50,671 nt of DNA from Rhodopseudomonas sp. (GCF_013377015.1 NZ_JACABA010000009.1:1-50671); one strand, 5' to 3'. Positions 15,816 to 25,375 are shown, counted from the first letter of the stretch. Translations and numbers: made by a program. Notes: a model not told the origin generated them from the letters alone.

Positions 15816-17096
15816 ATGGATAGCAAGACCAATCAGCCCGACCACGCGATCGAAGCCCCACAGCCGGCGTCCCGGCTCGCGCGCGCGGCCGGCGCGGCAT
15901 GGCAGCACAAATGGTCCGTGCTCGGCATCGTTCTTGTGCTGGTGGCGACGGCGCTCGGCATCGCGCGCCTGGTGCTCGGCCCCGAAATCGTCGTCGTTCC
16001 GGTGCTGCGCGGCGATCTGGTGCAGACCGTGGTGGCCAGCGGACATATCGAGACACCGTATCGCGTCGAGATCGCCAGCCAGATCACCGGCACCGTCGAA
16101 GAGGTGCTGGTGCAGGAAGGCGAAGTGGTCAAGCAGGGCCAGAAGCTGATCGCGATCGAGGACAGTGAATTGCAGGCCGCGGTGGTGCAGAACGAAGGCG
16201 CGGTGGCGCAGGCCGAGGCCCGGGTCCGGCAGCTGCACGAACTGACCAAACCGGCCGCGGATCAGGCGCTGGTGCAGGCGCAGGCCAATTTGGTCAATGC
16301 ACAGGCCGCCTATGACCGCGCCGAGAAGCTCGCCCGCGACGGCTACGGCACCCGCGCGACGCTCGACGACGCCACCAAGAATCTCGATGTCGCGCGCACC
16401 CAGGTGCGCACCGCGGAATTGCAGGTGTTCACCTCGAGCCCGACCGGCAGCGATTATGTGATGGCGGAGACCCAGCTCAGCCAGGCCCGCGCCAATCTCA
16501 ATACAGCGCGCTCGCGGCTCGCCTACTGCACCATCACCGCGCCGCGTGACGGCGTGTTGATCACCCGCAATGTCGAACGCGGCACCGTGGTGCAGCCCGG
16601 CAAGGCGCTGTTGGTGCTGGCGCCGGCCGGCGGCACTCAGGTCGTGGTGCAGATCGACGAGAAGAATCTCGGCATGCTGACGCTGGGCCAGAAGGCATTG
16701 GCGTCGGCCGATGCCTATCCCGACCAGCGCTTTGCCGCGGTGGTGAGCTACATCAATCCGTCGGTCGACATCAGCCGCGCCTCGGTGCAGGTCAAGCTGG
16801 CGGTGGCGGAGCCGCCGAACTATCTGCGCCAGGACATGACGGTGTCGGTCGATATCGAGGTGGCGCGGCGCGCCAACGCGGTGGTGGTGCCAGCGCGCGC
16901 GGTTCACGATGTCGGTGGCGGCGCGCCGTGGGTGCTCAAGGCCAACGGCGGACGGGCGCATCAGCAAGCGGTCAAGCTCGGCTTGCGCGGCACCGGCCAG
17001 TACGAGGTGCTGGACGGCTTGCAGCCGGGTGACGTGGTGATTCCGTCGACCGCCGGCGTCAAGGTCGGGCAGCGCATCCGGACCGTCACGCCATGA
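15816..17096 (+). CDS. Periplasmic adaptor (MacA/HlyD-like) of an ABC export system
   Basis: The 426-residue protein has one N-terminal membrane helix (about 34-52), a biotinyl-lipoyl-like half (about 70-110, SQITGTVEEVLVQEGEVVKQGQ), a long alpha-helical hairpin (about 115-235), the second lipoyl half (TITAPRDGVLITRNVERGTVV) and beta-barrel/membrane-proximal domains. This is the membrane fusion protein architecture of MacA. It overlaps the permease gene by four bases, forming an operon with it and the ATPase. No outer-membrane channel gene is nearby. The cargo (macrolide, peptide or lipid) cannot be told. Confidence 0.88.
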   Translation: MDSKTNQPDHAIEAPQPASRLARAAGAAWQHKWSVLGIVLVLVATALGIARLVLGPEIVVVPVLRGDLVQTVVASGHIETPYRVEIASQITGTVEEVLVQEGEVVKQGQKLIAIEDSELQAAVVQNEGAVAQAEARVRQLHELTKPAADQALVQAQANLVNAQAAYDRAEKLARDGYGTRATLDDATKNLDVARTQVRTAELQVFTSSPTGSDYVMAETQLSQARANLNTARSRLAYCTITAPRDGVLITRNVERGTVVQPGKALLVLAPAGGTQVVVQIDEKNLGMLTLGQKALASADAYPDQRFAAVVSYINPSVDISRASVQVKLAVAEPPNYLRQDMTVSVDIEVARRANAVVVPARAVHDVGGGAPWVLKANGGRAHQQAVKLGLRGTGQYEVLDGLQPGDVVIPSTAGVKVGQRIRTVTP

Positions 17097-18319
17097 ACAG
17101 GTGGCTGCCATTCGAGTGGATCGCCGCCGTTCGCTTCCTGCTCGAAGGCCTGTTGCAGACCCTGGTCATTCTCGGCGGCATCGCCATCGGCGTCGGCGTC
17201 ATCGTGTTCATGTCGGCGATGCTGGCTGGCCTGCAGGCGAATTTCATCAAGCGGGTGCTGACCTCGCAACCGCAGATCCAGCTGATCCCGCTGGATCAGG
17301 TGGCGCGGCCGCTGCGCAACGCCAAGGGCACGATCGAGGCGCCGATCGTGCAGCGTCCGACCCAGCGGGTGCTGTCGATCGATCAATGGCAGAAAATCCG
17401 CGACGAGATGCAGGCGCGGCCCGATGTCGTCACCGTCGCGCCGACCGCGTCCGGCTCCGGCCTGGCGCTGCGCGGCGACGCCAACCGCGCGATCACGCTG
17501 ACCGGGATGGAGCCCGAGAACTATTTCAACATCGTGCGCGTGCCGGACTATATCGTGGCCGGCGACGCCCAGGTGACCAGCGAAGGCATCCTGGTCGGCA
17601 CCGAACTCGCCAACAATCTCGGTGCCTCGCTCGGCGACAAGATCAACGTCACCACCGCGCAGGGCGGCAACCGGATTCTCACCATCACGGGCATCTTCGA
17701 CCTCGGCAACAAGGGCGCCAACCAGCGCTCGACCTTCGTCACGCTGCGCACCGCGCAGAGCCTGCTCGGGCTGATCGGCGGCGTCACCACCCTCGATCTT
17801 ACCGTGACCGACATTTACGCCGCCGAGAACATCGCGCGCGACATTCAGGCGTCGCATCCGGTCGAGGCCGACAGCTGGATCAAGACCAACGCGCAGTTTT
17901 TCACCGCGGTGCAGGCACAGCAGAACTCCAATACGCTGATCCGCGCCTTCGTCGGACTCTCGGTAGCGTTCGGCATCGCCGCGGTGCTGATCGTGTCGGT
18001 GATCCAGCGCTCGAAGGATATCGGCATTTTGCGTGCGATGGGCACCAAGCGCGAACAGATCCTGCGCGTCTTCCTGATCCAGGGCGGAATCCTCGGCTTT
18101 CTTGGTTCGCTGGTCGGTTCCGTGTTGGGAGCGGGTGCGCTGATTCTTTGGCACAGTGTTGCCCGCCAGGTCGACGGCAGCGAATTGTTTCCGCTGATCA
18201 TCGAAAGCCAACTGTTCGTGTATTCCGCGGCGCTGGCGACTCTCACCGGGGTGATTGCGGCGATTGCACCGGCGCTGCGCGCGGCGCGACTTGATCCAGT
18301 GGTGGCGATCCGTGGCTGA
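17093..18319 (+). CDS. MacB/FtsX-type ABC transporter permease
   Basis: The 408-residue protein has the MacB/LolC topology: one helix at about 18-45, a large periplasmic domain (about 50-270), then three helices near the C-terminus (about 285-308, 330-358 and 372-395) with the family segment [13 protein letters not shown]. Unlike MacB itself it carries no fused ATPase; the ATPase is the next gene. Its ATG overlaps the adaptor stop (ATGA), and its stop lies inside the start region of the ATPase gene. Confidence 0.88.
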   Translation: MNRWLPFEWIAAVRFLLEGLLQTLVILGGIAIGVGVIVFMSAMLAGLQANFIKRVLTSQPQIQLIPLDQVARPLRNAKGTIEAPIVQRPTQRVLSIDQWQKIRDEMQARPDVVTVAPTASGSGLALRGDANRAITLTGMEPENYFNIVRVPDYIVAGDAQVTSEGILVGTELANNLGASLGDKINVTTAQGGNRILTITGIFDLGNKGANQRSTFVTLRTAQSLLGLIGGVTTLDLTVTDIYAAENIARDIQASHPVEADSWIKTNAQFFTAVQAQQNSNTLIRAFVGLSVAFGIAAVLIVSVIQRSKDIGILRAMGTKREQILRVFLIQGGILGFLGSLVGSVLGAGALILWHSVARQVDGSELFPLIIESQLFVYSAALATLTGVIAAIAPALRAARLDPVVAIRG

Positions 18320-18992
18320 GGTTCTCAAGCTCGAGCAGATCAAGAAATCCTACAACCTCGGGACCGCGGTCGAGACCGAAGTGCTGCACGGCATCGATCT
18401 CTCGATGCAATCGGGCGATTTCCTAGCGCTGATGGGGCCGTCTGGTTCGGGCAAGAGCACACTCTTGAACATCATCGGCCTCCTGGACCGGCCGACCTCC
18501 GGCCGCTTGCTGATCAACGCTCAGGATACCGGCCGGCTTGGTGACGCCGCGCTGACCCGGCTGCGCGGCGAGACTATCGGCTTCATTTTCCAGTATCATT
18601 ATTTGATTTCGGCATTTACCGCGCATGAGAACGTGATGATGCCGATGCTGGTCGATCGCGGCCACCCCGACGCCGAGATGGCAAAGCGCGCGGACGTGCT
18701 GCTCGAACGGGTGGGCCTCAGCCGCTGGCGCAACAACAACGCGATGAACATGTCCGGCGGCCAGCAGCAACGGGTGGCGATCGCCCGCGCGCTGGCGATG
18801 AACCCGGATCTGGTGCTGGCCGACGAGCCAACCGGCAATCTCGATACCAAATCGGCCAACGCGGTGTTCGAGCTGATGCGCGAAATCAACCGCGAGCGCG
18901 GCACCACGTTCCTGCTGGTGACGCACAACGACGATCTCGCCAAGCGATGCGACCGGATCGTTCAGGTGGTGGACGGCAGCTTGGCGACCTGA
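18312..18992 (+). CDS. ABC transporter ATPase (MacB/LolD-like)
   Basis: Starting at a GTG within GTGGCTGA, eight bases overlapping the permease gene, the protein has 226 residues. Walker A is GPSGSGKS, the Q-loop FQYHYL, the signature NMSGGQQQR, Walker [13 protein letters not shown] and the H-loop LVTHND. It belongs to the LolD/MacB group by length and the signature. It powers the adaptor-permease complex encoded upstream. An ATG-like longer start at 18255 would run deep into the permease gene and is rejected. Confidence 0.92.
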   Translation: MAEVLKLEQIKKSYNLGTAVETEVLHGIDLSMQSGDFLALMGPSGSGKSTLLNIIGLLDRPTSGRLLINAQDTGRLGDAALTRLRGETIGFIFQYHYLISAFTAHENVMMPMLVDRGHPDAEMAKRADVLLERVGLSRWRNNNAMNMSGGQQQRVAIARALAMNPDLVLADEPTGNLDTKSANAVFELMREINRERGTTFLLVTHNDDLAKRCDRIVQVVDGSLAT

Positions 18993-19011
18993 GAAATCGT
19001 ATCACGCCGCT

Positions 19012-19036
19012 GGAACCCGAATAGCGCAAACTTGTT
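19012..19036 (+). promoter_or_regulatory. EcfG-type promoter upstream of the GlsB-like gene
   Basis: GGAAC (19012-19016), a 17-base gap and GTT (19034-19036); the base before GTT is T rather than C. This corresponds to GGAAC-N16-TGTT, a three-of-four match at -10. It lies 49 bases before the gene for a GlsB-type protein, a type often found in alphaproteobacterial stress regulons. Confidence 0.5.
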
Positions 19037-19084
19037 GGTGATGATGCGGCCGCGCCGCGGCCCGATCAAAGAGAGCGCCTGAAG

Positions 19085-19375
19085 ATGCACATGTCGAATG
19101 AAGGCCTTCTGGTCACGCTGGTGGTCGGGCTCATCGCCGGTTGGCTCGCCGGTCAGATCGTGCGTGGCACCGGATTTGGACTGATCGGCGATCTCATCGT
19201 CGGAGTTCTCGGCGCGTTCTTTGGCAGTTGGCTGTTTCCGCAGCTCGGGATTCACCTCGGCGTCGGGATCGTGTCGGCCATCATCAACGCCACCCTCGGC
19301 GCGGTGATCCTGCTGCTGATCGTGCGGCTGGTGCGCGGCGGAGGCGGATGGGGCTGGCGACGACGCGGCTTCTAA
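19085..19375 (+). CDS. GlsB/YeaQ/YmgE family stress-response membrane protein
   Basis: The 96-residue protein has three hydrophobic helices (about 7-25, 32-52 and 57-82) rich in glycine, with GWLAGQIVRGTGFGLIGDLIVGVLGA-type spacing (about 19-44) that defines the transglycosylase-associated/GlsB family. The tail is Gly/Arg/Trp rich. These small inner-membrane proteins are linked to envelope or general stress; biochemical activity is not established despite the family name. A start two codons later (19091) is possible. An EcfG-like promoter lies upstream. Confidence 0.85.
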   Translation: MHMSNEGLLVTLVVGLIAGWLAGQIVRGTGFGLIGDLIVGVLGAFFGSWLFPQLGIHLGVGIVSAIINATLGAVILLLIVRLVRGGGGWGWRRRGF

Positions 19376-19425
19376 ACGAAGTCATCATTCCACGGCCCGC
19401 GCCCCGGAATTATATTGCAAGTTGG

Positions 19426-19450
19426 CGTGGCCGGGCTTGTCCCGGCCATC
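19426..19450. repeat. Bradyrhizobial-type short palindromic repeat
   Basis: An eight-base-pair stem TGGCCGGG (19428-19435) / CCCGGCCA (19441-19448) with loop CTTGT. I recognise this as the core of a short interspersed palindrome common between genes in Bradyrhizobium and Rhodopseudomonas. It lies between the convergent GlsB-like and eRF1-like genes and may also end transcripts. Confidence 0.6.
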
Positions 19451-19473
19451 GCTGTTGCTGAAGGTCTGCCCGA

Positions 19474-19875
19474 TCAGACGATCTGCGGCGAGGCCTTGTC
19501 GGTCACCTTGAAGTACTTCCTGGCATAGGCGACGATCTGGCCGTCGCTGGGATGGTCGACGGTTTCGACCCCGGCAATCAGGCTGATCAGCTTCGGCTGG
19601 TGGCTGTGGATGAATTTGACCAGTTCGGTTTTCGCGCCGCCTGGGCCGACAATCAGAACTGCACCGGCATCGGAGATCGCTTCAACCGCGGCCCTGAGAT
19701 AGTTTTGATCCTCCGCAGCATGCCCGCTGCCGATCGAATTCGCCTTGTGGTGGACGTGTCGGGTCGGATTGTCCGGATGCACGACCATGCGTTCAACTTC
19801 GCTCGGATTGAAGTGGAAAATCCGAGCTTCCTTGTGGTCGATCCAGATTACGGCATGAAAATGGTGGCTGGTCAT
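19474..19875 (-). CDS. eRF1-like (baeRF-type) 'translational machinery' protein
   Basis: The 133-residue protein begins MTSHHFHAVIWIDHKEARIF and contains AVLIVGPGGAKTELVKFIH (about 71-89) and a C-terminal AYARKYF. This is the pattern of bacterial proteins related to the second domain of release factor eRF1, often annotated as translational machinery protein. Their function is not settled; roles in ribosome rescue or stress have been suggested. An AAAGGA ribosome site supports the start at 19875; the longer in-frame reading to 19947 is Pro/Arg-rich and unlikely. Confidence 0.7.
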   Translation of the reverse strand: MTSHHFHAVIWIDHKEARIFHFNPSEVERMVVHPDNPTRHVHHKANSIGSGHAAEDQNYLRAAVEAISDAGAVLIVGPGGAKTELVKFIHSHQPKLISLIAGVETVDHPSDGQIVAYARKYFKVTDKASPQIV

Positions 19876-20118
19876 CTGATAGTCCTTTCTGGCGCGGCGC
19901 ATTGGAGCCGGAGCGAGATTGCGGATGGCTGACGGTGGCGCGGACAAGCCTCTGCGATCAAACGCCCCGGATGTTCGCGCGACGCATTTTCGGATGAAAA
20001 AGACCGCCCTATTTCACGCAGAGCCTTAGCGAATGCTGCGCCGAATGTCACGCAGACCGTGGCTCGAATGATCGTGACGGGCCCTTTTTATCCGCTGTGC
20101 AGGCAACTCGGCGGGCGC

Positions 20119-21138
20119 TCAATGAGGGCCCAAGGTTCGCGGACGCCGTCCTTCGATCGGATAGGCCGGGTCGTTGTAACCCGGCGTCGACGGATGGCCG
20201 CTGGCGACGAGGCGGTCGATCAGGGCTTCGTCGGCCGCGGTGAACCGGTAATTCAAGGCCAGCAGATAATCGTCCCACTGCGCCTCGGTGCGCGGCCCCG
20301 CGATCACCGCGCTGACGAACGAGCTGTTCAGCACCCAGGACACCGCGAATTGTCCGGCGGTGGTGCCATTGGCTTCGGCGTGCCGCTTGATCTCCTGCGC
20401 AAGTCTCAGCGATTCCGGGCGCCATTCGGTCTGCATCATCCGGGCGTCGTTGCGGCCCGCGCGGCTGTCCTTGTCGGGTACGGCGTCGGGGGCATATTTG
20501 CCGGTCAGCACGCCGCGCGCCAGCGGGCTGTAAGGCACGATGCCGAGGCCATAGAAACCGCAGGCTGGAAAATGCTCGACCTCGGGCATGCGGTTCATGG
20601 CGTTATAATAGGGCTGGCTGACCACCGGCCGGTCGATCCCGAGCCGGTCGCAGATGTTGCAGATTTCGGCGACGCGCCACGCTCGGAAATTCGACAGGCC
20701 GAAATAGCGCACCTTGCCCAGCCGGATCAGGTCGCCCATCGCCCGCACCGTCTCGTCGAGCGGCGTCGTGTGGTCTTCCTTATGCAGATAATAGATGTCG
20801 ATATAGTCGGTGCCGAGCCGCCGCAGGCTGTCCTCGGCCGCCTGCATCATCCAGCGGCGCGACAACCCGGCGCGATTTGGGCCGTCGCCCATCTGGTTCG
20901 CGAGCTTGGTGGCGAGCACCCAATGTTGCCGGGTGTCGGCGATGGCGCGGCCGACGATGGTCTCCGAGCCGCCGCTCGAATAGGCGTCAGCGGTGTCGAT
21001 GAAGTTCACGCCGGCATTGCGCGCCTTGTCGATGATGCGCGCCGAGGTTGGTTCGTCGGTGGCGCCGCCGAACATCATGGTGCCGAGACATAGTGGCGAA
21101 ATCTTCAGGCCGCTGCGGCCGAGTTGACGGTATTCCAT
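20119..21138 (-). CDS. Aldo/keto reductase
   Basis: The 339-residue protein is an (alpha/beta)8-barrel NADPH-dependent oxidoreductase. The catalytic tetrad appears in FIDTADAYSSGGSE (Asp, Tyr), ATKLAN (Lys) and YLHKEDH (His). The NADPH-binding end has VIAGPRTEAQWDD. It resembles the YhdN/Tas-like AKR subfamily. Substrate unknown. The start at 21138 (MEYRQLG) has an AGGAG ribosome site; an ORF start six codons earlier lacks one. It stands alone on the minus strand. Confidence 0.9.
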   Translation of the reverse strand: MEYRQLGRSGLKISPLCLGTMMFGGATDEPTSARIIDKARNAGVNFIDTADAYSSGGSETIVGRAIADTRQHWVLATKLANQMGDGPNRAGLSRRWMMQAAEDSLRRLGTDYIDIYYLHKEDHTTPLDETVRAMGDLIRLGKVRYFGLSNFRAWRVAEICNICDRLGIDRPVVSQPYYNAMNRMPEVEHFPACGFYGLGIVPYSPLARGVLTGKYAPDAVPDKDSRAGRNDARMMQTEWRPESLRLAQEIKRHAEANGTTAGQFAVSWVLNSSFVSAVIAGPRTEAQWDDYLLALNYRFTAADEALIDRLVASGHPSTPGYNDPAYPIEGRRPRTLGPH

Positions 21139-21250
21139 ATTCGCTCCTGACGACACCGGATCGGTGTCGCATGGTCAAATGACGAATCTTGTCGGACGTC
21201 AAACCTCGTGGCCGGGCGCTTGCGTCCGGCCACGGGGGACCGCGCGCGGA

Positions 21251-22462
21251 TTATTTCGTCTCCAGCTTGCAGGCCGGGTCGGGCGGACCGAACGCCTGTT
21301 CACCGGAAATATGCGCCAGGATCTTGTAATAATCCCACGGATATTTGGATTCCTCCGGACTCTTCACCTGCACCAGCACCAGATCGTGCACCATCAGCCC
21401 GTCCTCGCGCAGTTTGCCGTTGCGGGCAAAGAAATCCTCGATCGGCTTTTCCCGCATCTTGGCCGCGACCTTCAGCGGTTCGTCGGTGCCGATTTCTTTG
21501 ATGGCGTTGAGATAGTACATGATCGAGGAGTAGACGCCGGCCTGCCACATCGTCGGCATCCGGTTCATCTTGGCGAAATAGCGCTTTGACCATTCGCGGG
21601 TCTTATCGTCCATATCCCAGTAGAATGAGGTGGTGAGCAGCAGCCCCTGCGCGGCCGGCAGCCCGAGCGAGTGCACGTCGGTGATCAGCGCCAGCAGCGC
21701 CGCCATCTGCTGGCCGCCCTTGAGCACGCCGAATTCGCCAGCGGTCTTGATCTCGTTCATGTTGTTCGGCGGGCCCGCGGCGATACCGATAATCTTGGCC
21801 TTCGAGGCCTGCGCCTGCAGCACGAAGGACGACAGGTCCGGCGTCGCGAATGGCGGGCGGACCGCGCCCAGCACCTGGCCACCATTCTTGAGGACCACGG
21901 CGGAGGCGTCGCGCTCCAGCGACTGGCCGAAGGCGTAGTCGTCGGTGATGAAGAACCAGCTGTCGCCGCCGCGCTTGACTACTTCCTGCGCGGTGCCCAC
22001 AGCCAGCGCGCGGGTATCGAACACCCATTGCATCGTATAGGGCGAACAGAATTTGCCGTGGAAATCCGCGGCGCCGGTCGCGTGCGTGATGAACAGTCGT
22101 TTCTTCTCATTGGCGATGTTCTGCACCGCAAGGCCAACCGCCGACACCGGCACGTCGACGATCAGGTCGACCTGTTCGACATCGTACCATCGCCGCGCCA
22201 ACGCGCCGCCGATGTCCGGTTTGAGCTGGTGGTCGCCGACGATCACGGTGATAGGCTTGCCGAGAACCGTTCCGCCGAAATCATCGACCGCCATCTGCGC
22301 GGCGGTCACGGAGCCCTGGCCGGTCGGGGTCGAGGCCGGCCCGTTCATGTCGGTCAAGACGCCGATCTTGACCACATCGTCGGACAGCTGGGCCAGGGCC
22401 ACCGACGACGAAACCAGCGCGGCCACGAGCAAGCCCGTGGCCGTCAAAATCCTGGCGAGCAT
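21251..22462 (-). CDS. ABC transporter substrate-binding protein, branched-chain amino acid type
   Basis: The 403-residue protein starts with a signal peptide (about 1-24, ending in ALA) and continues with VVKIGVLTDMNGPAS, the usual opening of type I periplasmic binding proteins of the Leu/Ile/Val (LivK-like, Peripla_BP_6) group. A perfect GGAGGAG ribosome site fixes the start at 22462. No permease or ATPase genes are adjacent, so it is an orphan receptor that may serve a transporter elsewhere. Related proteins in Rhodopseudomonas often bind aromatic acids; this is inference only. Confidence 0.88.
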   Translation of the reverse strand: MLARILTATGLLVAALVSSSVALAQLSDDVVKIGVLTDMNGPASTPTGQGSVTAAQMAVDDFGGTVLGKPITVIVGDHQLKPDIGGALARRWYDVEQVDLIVDVPVSAVGLAVQNIANEKKRLFITHATGAADFHGKFCSPYTMQWVFDTRALAVGTAQEVVKRGGDSWFFITDDYAFGQSLERDASAVVLKNGGQVLGAVRPPFATPDLSSFVLQAQASKAKIIGIAAGPPNNMNEIKTAGEFGVLKGGQQMAALLALITDVHSLGLPAAQGLLLTTSFYWDMDDKTREWSKRYFAKMNRMPTMWQAGVYSSIMYYLNAIKEIGTDEPLKVAAKMREKPIEDFFARNGKLREDGLMVHDLVLVQVKSPEESKYPWDYYKILAHISGEQAFGPPDPACKLETK

Positions 22463-22700
22463 TTGGATCTCCTCCCGTCGAACCGGCCGTTGCGGCCGTG
22501 TTCCTTTTTGATTTGTCCTCGAACTTACACCATTCTGGACGCGCCGCAATTTTTCAGCGGGCCGGGACCTCGTGGTGCAGTGCCGGCGGGAGATGCCGGG
22601 CCGGATGCGAGCGACAAGTCTCGGAAAACCTGATAGTGCCATGCGCAAATCCGCGGAAATGGATCGGCAGCGATCCATAGCCCAACAGAAAGAGTGCGCC

Positions 22701-23498
22701 ATGAACGCCCCGGTTTCCGCCACCGAAGACTTGATCTACACCGTCGACGACGGCATTGCCCGGATGACCTTCAACCGTCCGCAGGCGCGCAACGCGTTGA
22801 CCTTTGCGATGTACGAGCGGATGGCCGCGATCTGCGAGACCGTCAACGCCGATCGCTCGATCAAGGCGATGATCCTGACCGGCGCCGGCGACAAGGCGTT
22901 CGCCTCCGGCACCGACATTTCGCAGTTCCGTGCCTTCAAGACCGCGCAGGACGCGCTGGAGTATGAGGCGCGGATCGACCGGGTGCTGGGCGCGCTGGAA
23001 CAGTGTCGGGTGCCGACCATCGCGGCGATCGCCGGCGCCTGCACCGGAGGCGGGGCGGGGATCGCGGCGTGCTGCGATATAAGGATCGGCACCGCCGCGT
23101 CGCGGATCGGCTTTCCGATCGCGCGGACGCTCGGCAACTGCCTGTCGATGTCCAACATCAGCCGGTTGGTCGCGCTGGTCGGGCCGGCGCGAACCAAGGA
23201 TCTGATCTTCAACGCGCGGCTGGTCGAGGCCCCCGAGGCGCTGGCGCTGGGACTGCTCAACGAAATCGTGCCGGACGTCGAGACCCTGCAACGCCGCGCC
23301 TCCGAGACCGCGACGCTGATCGCCGGCCACGCGCCGATCACGCTGGAAGTCACCAAGGAAGCGGTGCGGCGGATCCGGCGGACGCTGACCCGCGACGAGG
23401 GCGAGGACCTGATCCTGCGTGCCTATATGAGCGAGGATTTTCGCGAAGGCATGGATGCGTTTCTGAGCAAGCGCGCGCCGAACTGGAAGGGCAAATAG
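22701..23498 (+). CDS. Crotonase-fold protein (enoyl-CoA hydratase/isomerase family) lacking both catalytic Glu
   Basis: The 265-residue protein has the crotonase fold: CoA-binding and oxyanion segments AFASGTDISQF (about 73-83) and ACTGGGAGIAACCDI (about 113-127). In rat mitochondrial hydratase the two catalytic glutamates sit at GGGCEL and QPE; here the aligned positions read GGGAGI and FPI, so both appear lost. It is therefore more likely an isomerase, thioesterase-like or other crotonase enzyme than a hydratase. The start at 22701 (MNAPVS) was chosen over longer in-frame readings. It is divergent from the substrate-binding protein gene. Confidence 0.82.
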   Translation: MNAPVSATEDLIYTVDDGIARMTFNRPQARNALTFAMYERMAAICETVNADRSIKAMILTGAGDKAFASGTDISQFRAFKTAQDALEYEARIDRVLGALEQCRVPTIAAIAGACTGGGAGIAACCDIRIGTAASRIGFPIARTLGNCLSMSNISRLVALVGPARTKDLIFNARLVEAPEALALGLLNEIVPDVETLQRRASETATLIAGHAPITLEVTKEAVRRIRRTLTRDEGEDLILRAYMSEDFREGMDAFLSKRAPNWKGK

Positions 23499-23522
23499 GC
23501 GCAACGCACCCGTTGGTTGACG

Positions 23523-24149
23523 CTAGAATCCCGGATTGCGGGCCATCGTCGCCAGCGCGCAGCCTTCGCAATAGCGCGCGTCCTTATAGTCGATCCAATT
23601 GTGCGCATAGATTCGGTCGACCGGAATGTCGTAGCGCGCGCGCAGCAAGCGGACGAGGATATTCCAAGCGGCGATTTGCGCCGCGCTGGCTCCTTGGGTC
23701 ACGTCAGGATAGTTGCCGGCGAATTCCACGCCGATTGAATTGCCCTTGAGCACCTGATGGAAGGTCGACCTGTTGTCGATATACTTGTTGTCGTTGCGGT
23801 TGGCGCCGTCGCCATGGGTCGGGATCGCGGTTTCCGCCACCGCCCAATACACCGTCCCGTCGGTCTCCACCCAGATGGTGACGCCGCGCCTGGTCGGATG
23901 CTTGGCCTGTTCCAGCGCGCCGTAACGGGCCGAGCCGGCCGGGCCTTCGGTCTGGTGAACGATGATGTGGCGCCAGGACGCATTCCGGGCGTCACCCCAT
24001 GGTGCAAGCCAGACGATCTTCAGGCCGGGGATATCGGGCGTTCCGGAAGAGCGGGCCAGCGCCGCCAGATCAGCCGTGGGTTCGGCGACGGCGGGTGCAA
24101 CTGCCGCGCCGATCAACAGCGCGGCCAAAGCCATGCGAAAGGTTGCCAT
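23523..24149 (-). CDS. Secreted N-acetylmuramoyl-L-alanine amidase
   Basis: The 208-residue protein has a signal peptide (about 1-22) and an Amidase_2/PGRP domain (about 50-205). Probable zinc ligands are His in HIIVHQTEG, His in YAHNWIDYKD and Cys in ARYCEG. It should cleave the bond between N-acetylmuramic acid and the first stem-peptide residue in the periplasm. It may belong to the AmpD/AmiD-like group. It converges with the crotonase gene and follows the diguanylate cyclase gene by 17 bases, possibly in one transcript. Confidence 0.85.
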   Translation of the reverse strand: MATFRMALAALLIGAAVAPAVAEPTADLAALARSSGTPDIPGLKIVWLAPWGDARNASWRHIIVHQTEGPAGSARYGALEQAKHPTRRGVTIWVETDGTVYWAVAETAIPTHGDGANRNDNKYIDNRSTFHQVLKGNSIGVEFAGNYPDVTQGASAAQIAAWNILVRLLRARYDIPVDRIYAHNWIDYKDARYCEGCALATMARNPGF

Positions 24150-24166
24150 CGTGAACGCTTAGCACG

Positions 24167-25375
24167 TCACGCGATCTTGCGCAGCGGCGGCATCGCCGGC
24201 TCCGGCTCCGGCGCGGGCGCAGATTCGTGCACCGCGTAGCGATCCTTGCCCAGCTTCTTCGCGACGTAAAGCGCGTCGTCCGCCGCCGCGATCAAGCGCT
24301 CGGGAGTCGATCCGACATGCTGGCTCCATTGCGCGACGCCGATCGAGGCGGTGATCTGGATCGTCGCGTCGCCGCAATCGGCGAACCGATCGCGGCATTC
24401 TTCCAGGATATGACGCGCGACCATTGCAGCCTCGCGCCAGGTGGTGTCGGGCATTACCACGCAGAATTCGTCGCCACCGGTTCGGGCGAGAAGATCGCCG
24501 GGACGTAACCGGCTTTGCGCCGCGCGGGTGAAGTTGCGCAGGCATTCGTCGCCGGCGGAATGGCCGAGGCCGTCATTGATGCCCTTGAAGCCGTCGAGGT
24601 CGATCGCGAGCAAGGCGAACGACTGCCCGGTTCGCCGCGACAGCTCGCAATTCACCGACAGCTGCTGCAGCAGATGGCGTCGGTTGGCGACGCCGGTGAG
24701 ATCGTCGAGCAGCGCCAAATTCTCGACCTCGGCGCGCAACCGGTCGATCGCCATCATCAGGAAGCCGAAATTCCACGCCATCGACAGAAACACCAGGACC
24801 AGCACCAAGGCGGCCTGGAAATCGTTGAAGAGAACCATCGTCAGCTCGCCGCCGACATTGAACATGGCGGCTCCAGCCCGGATTGCATAAATTCCGATCA
24901 TCAGAATGGCGACTGTGCCGGCCATTCGCGCGCCCGGATTGAAGCCCCGGCGGCGAGACAGCAGGTGCCGGAGCGTCAGCGCGACCGGCACGGACTGGCC
25001 GAGCGAGTAGATCAGAATACGCATCGGCATCGAGTCGAGTCCGACCATGAAGAAAGTCAGGCCGAGGCCGGTGAGGCCGGTGACGATGATTGTTAGGCGC
25101 CAGGAGGTCGGTTGGCCGTAGAAACGGTTGACGCCCATCAAATCCAGGCAGCACGCGAATGTGACCAATATGCCGCCACCAAGCAGCGGCAGCGGCGAAT
25201 CCACCATTCCCCGCAGCAGACCCAACCCTGCTCCGAAGGCGGCAACGGATGCTCCTGCGGCCCAGAACGGCGCCGCCTCGAAATTTGGATAGCTGCGCAT
25301 GACGTGGGTCCAGATCAGACCCAACGCCAGGAAGTTGACGACGAACACGACCCAGAGGGTCGGGACGCTCAACAT
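24167..25375 (-). CDS. Membrane diguanylate cyclase (GGDEF)
   Basis: From the ATG at 25375 the protein has 402 residues: six or seven membrane helices (about 1-215), a short coiled linker and a GGDEF domain (about 225-390). The active-site motif is intact (TGGDEF), and an inhibitory I-site RPGD lies exactly five residues upstream, so it should make cyclic di-GMP with feedback inhibition. A longer reading from 25411 adds RRRGRACPG, which resembles the translated core of the palindromic repeat seen at 19426-19450 and is probably not coding. Confidence 0.9.
   Translation of the reverse strand: MLSVPTLWVVFVVNFLALGLIWTHVMRSYPNFEAAPFWAAGASVAAFGAGLGLLRGMVDSPLPLLGGGILVTFACCLDLMGVNRFYGQPTSWRLTIIVTGLTGLGLTFFMVGLDSMPMRILIYSLGQSVPVALTLRHLLSRRRGFNPGARMAGTVAILMIGIYAIRAGAAMFNVGGELTMVLFNDFQAALVLVLVFLSMAWNFGFLMMAIDRLRAEVENLALLDDLTGVANRRHLLQQLSVNCELSRRTGQSFALLAIDLDGFKGINDGLGHSAGDECLRNFTRAAQSRLRPGDLLARTGGDEFCVVMPDTTWREAAMVARHILEECRDRFADCGDATIQITASIGVAQWSQHVGSTPERLIAAADDALYVAKKLGKDRYAVHESAPAPEPEPAMPPLRKIA

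Noticed and set aside
15783-18343. Long minus-strand frames opposite the MacA-like adaptor and permease genes
   Set aside because: Composition is typical of antisense frames in high-GC genomes; the plus-strand genes have clear motifs.
22485-22504. GGAAC...GTT pair resembling an EcfG promoter upstream of the substrate-binding protein
   Set aside because: The gap to GTT is 16 bases, one shorter than the accepted range, and the -10 lacks the preceding C.
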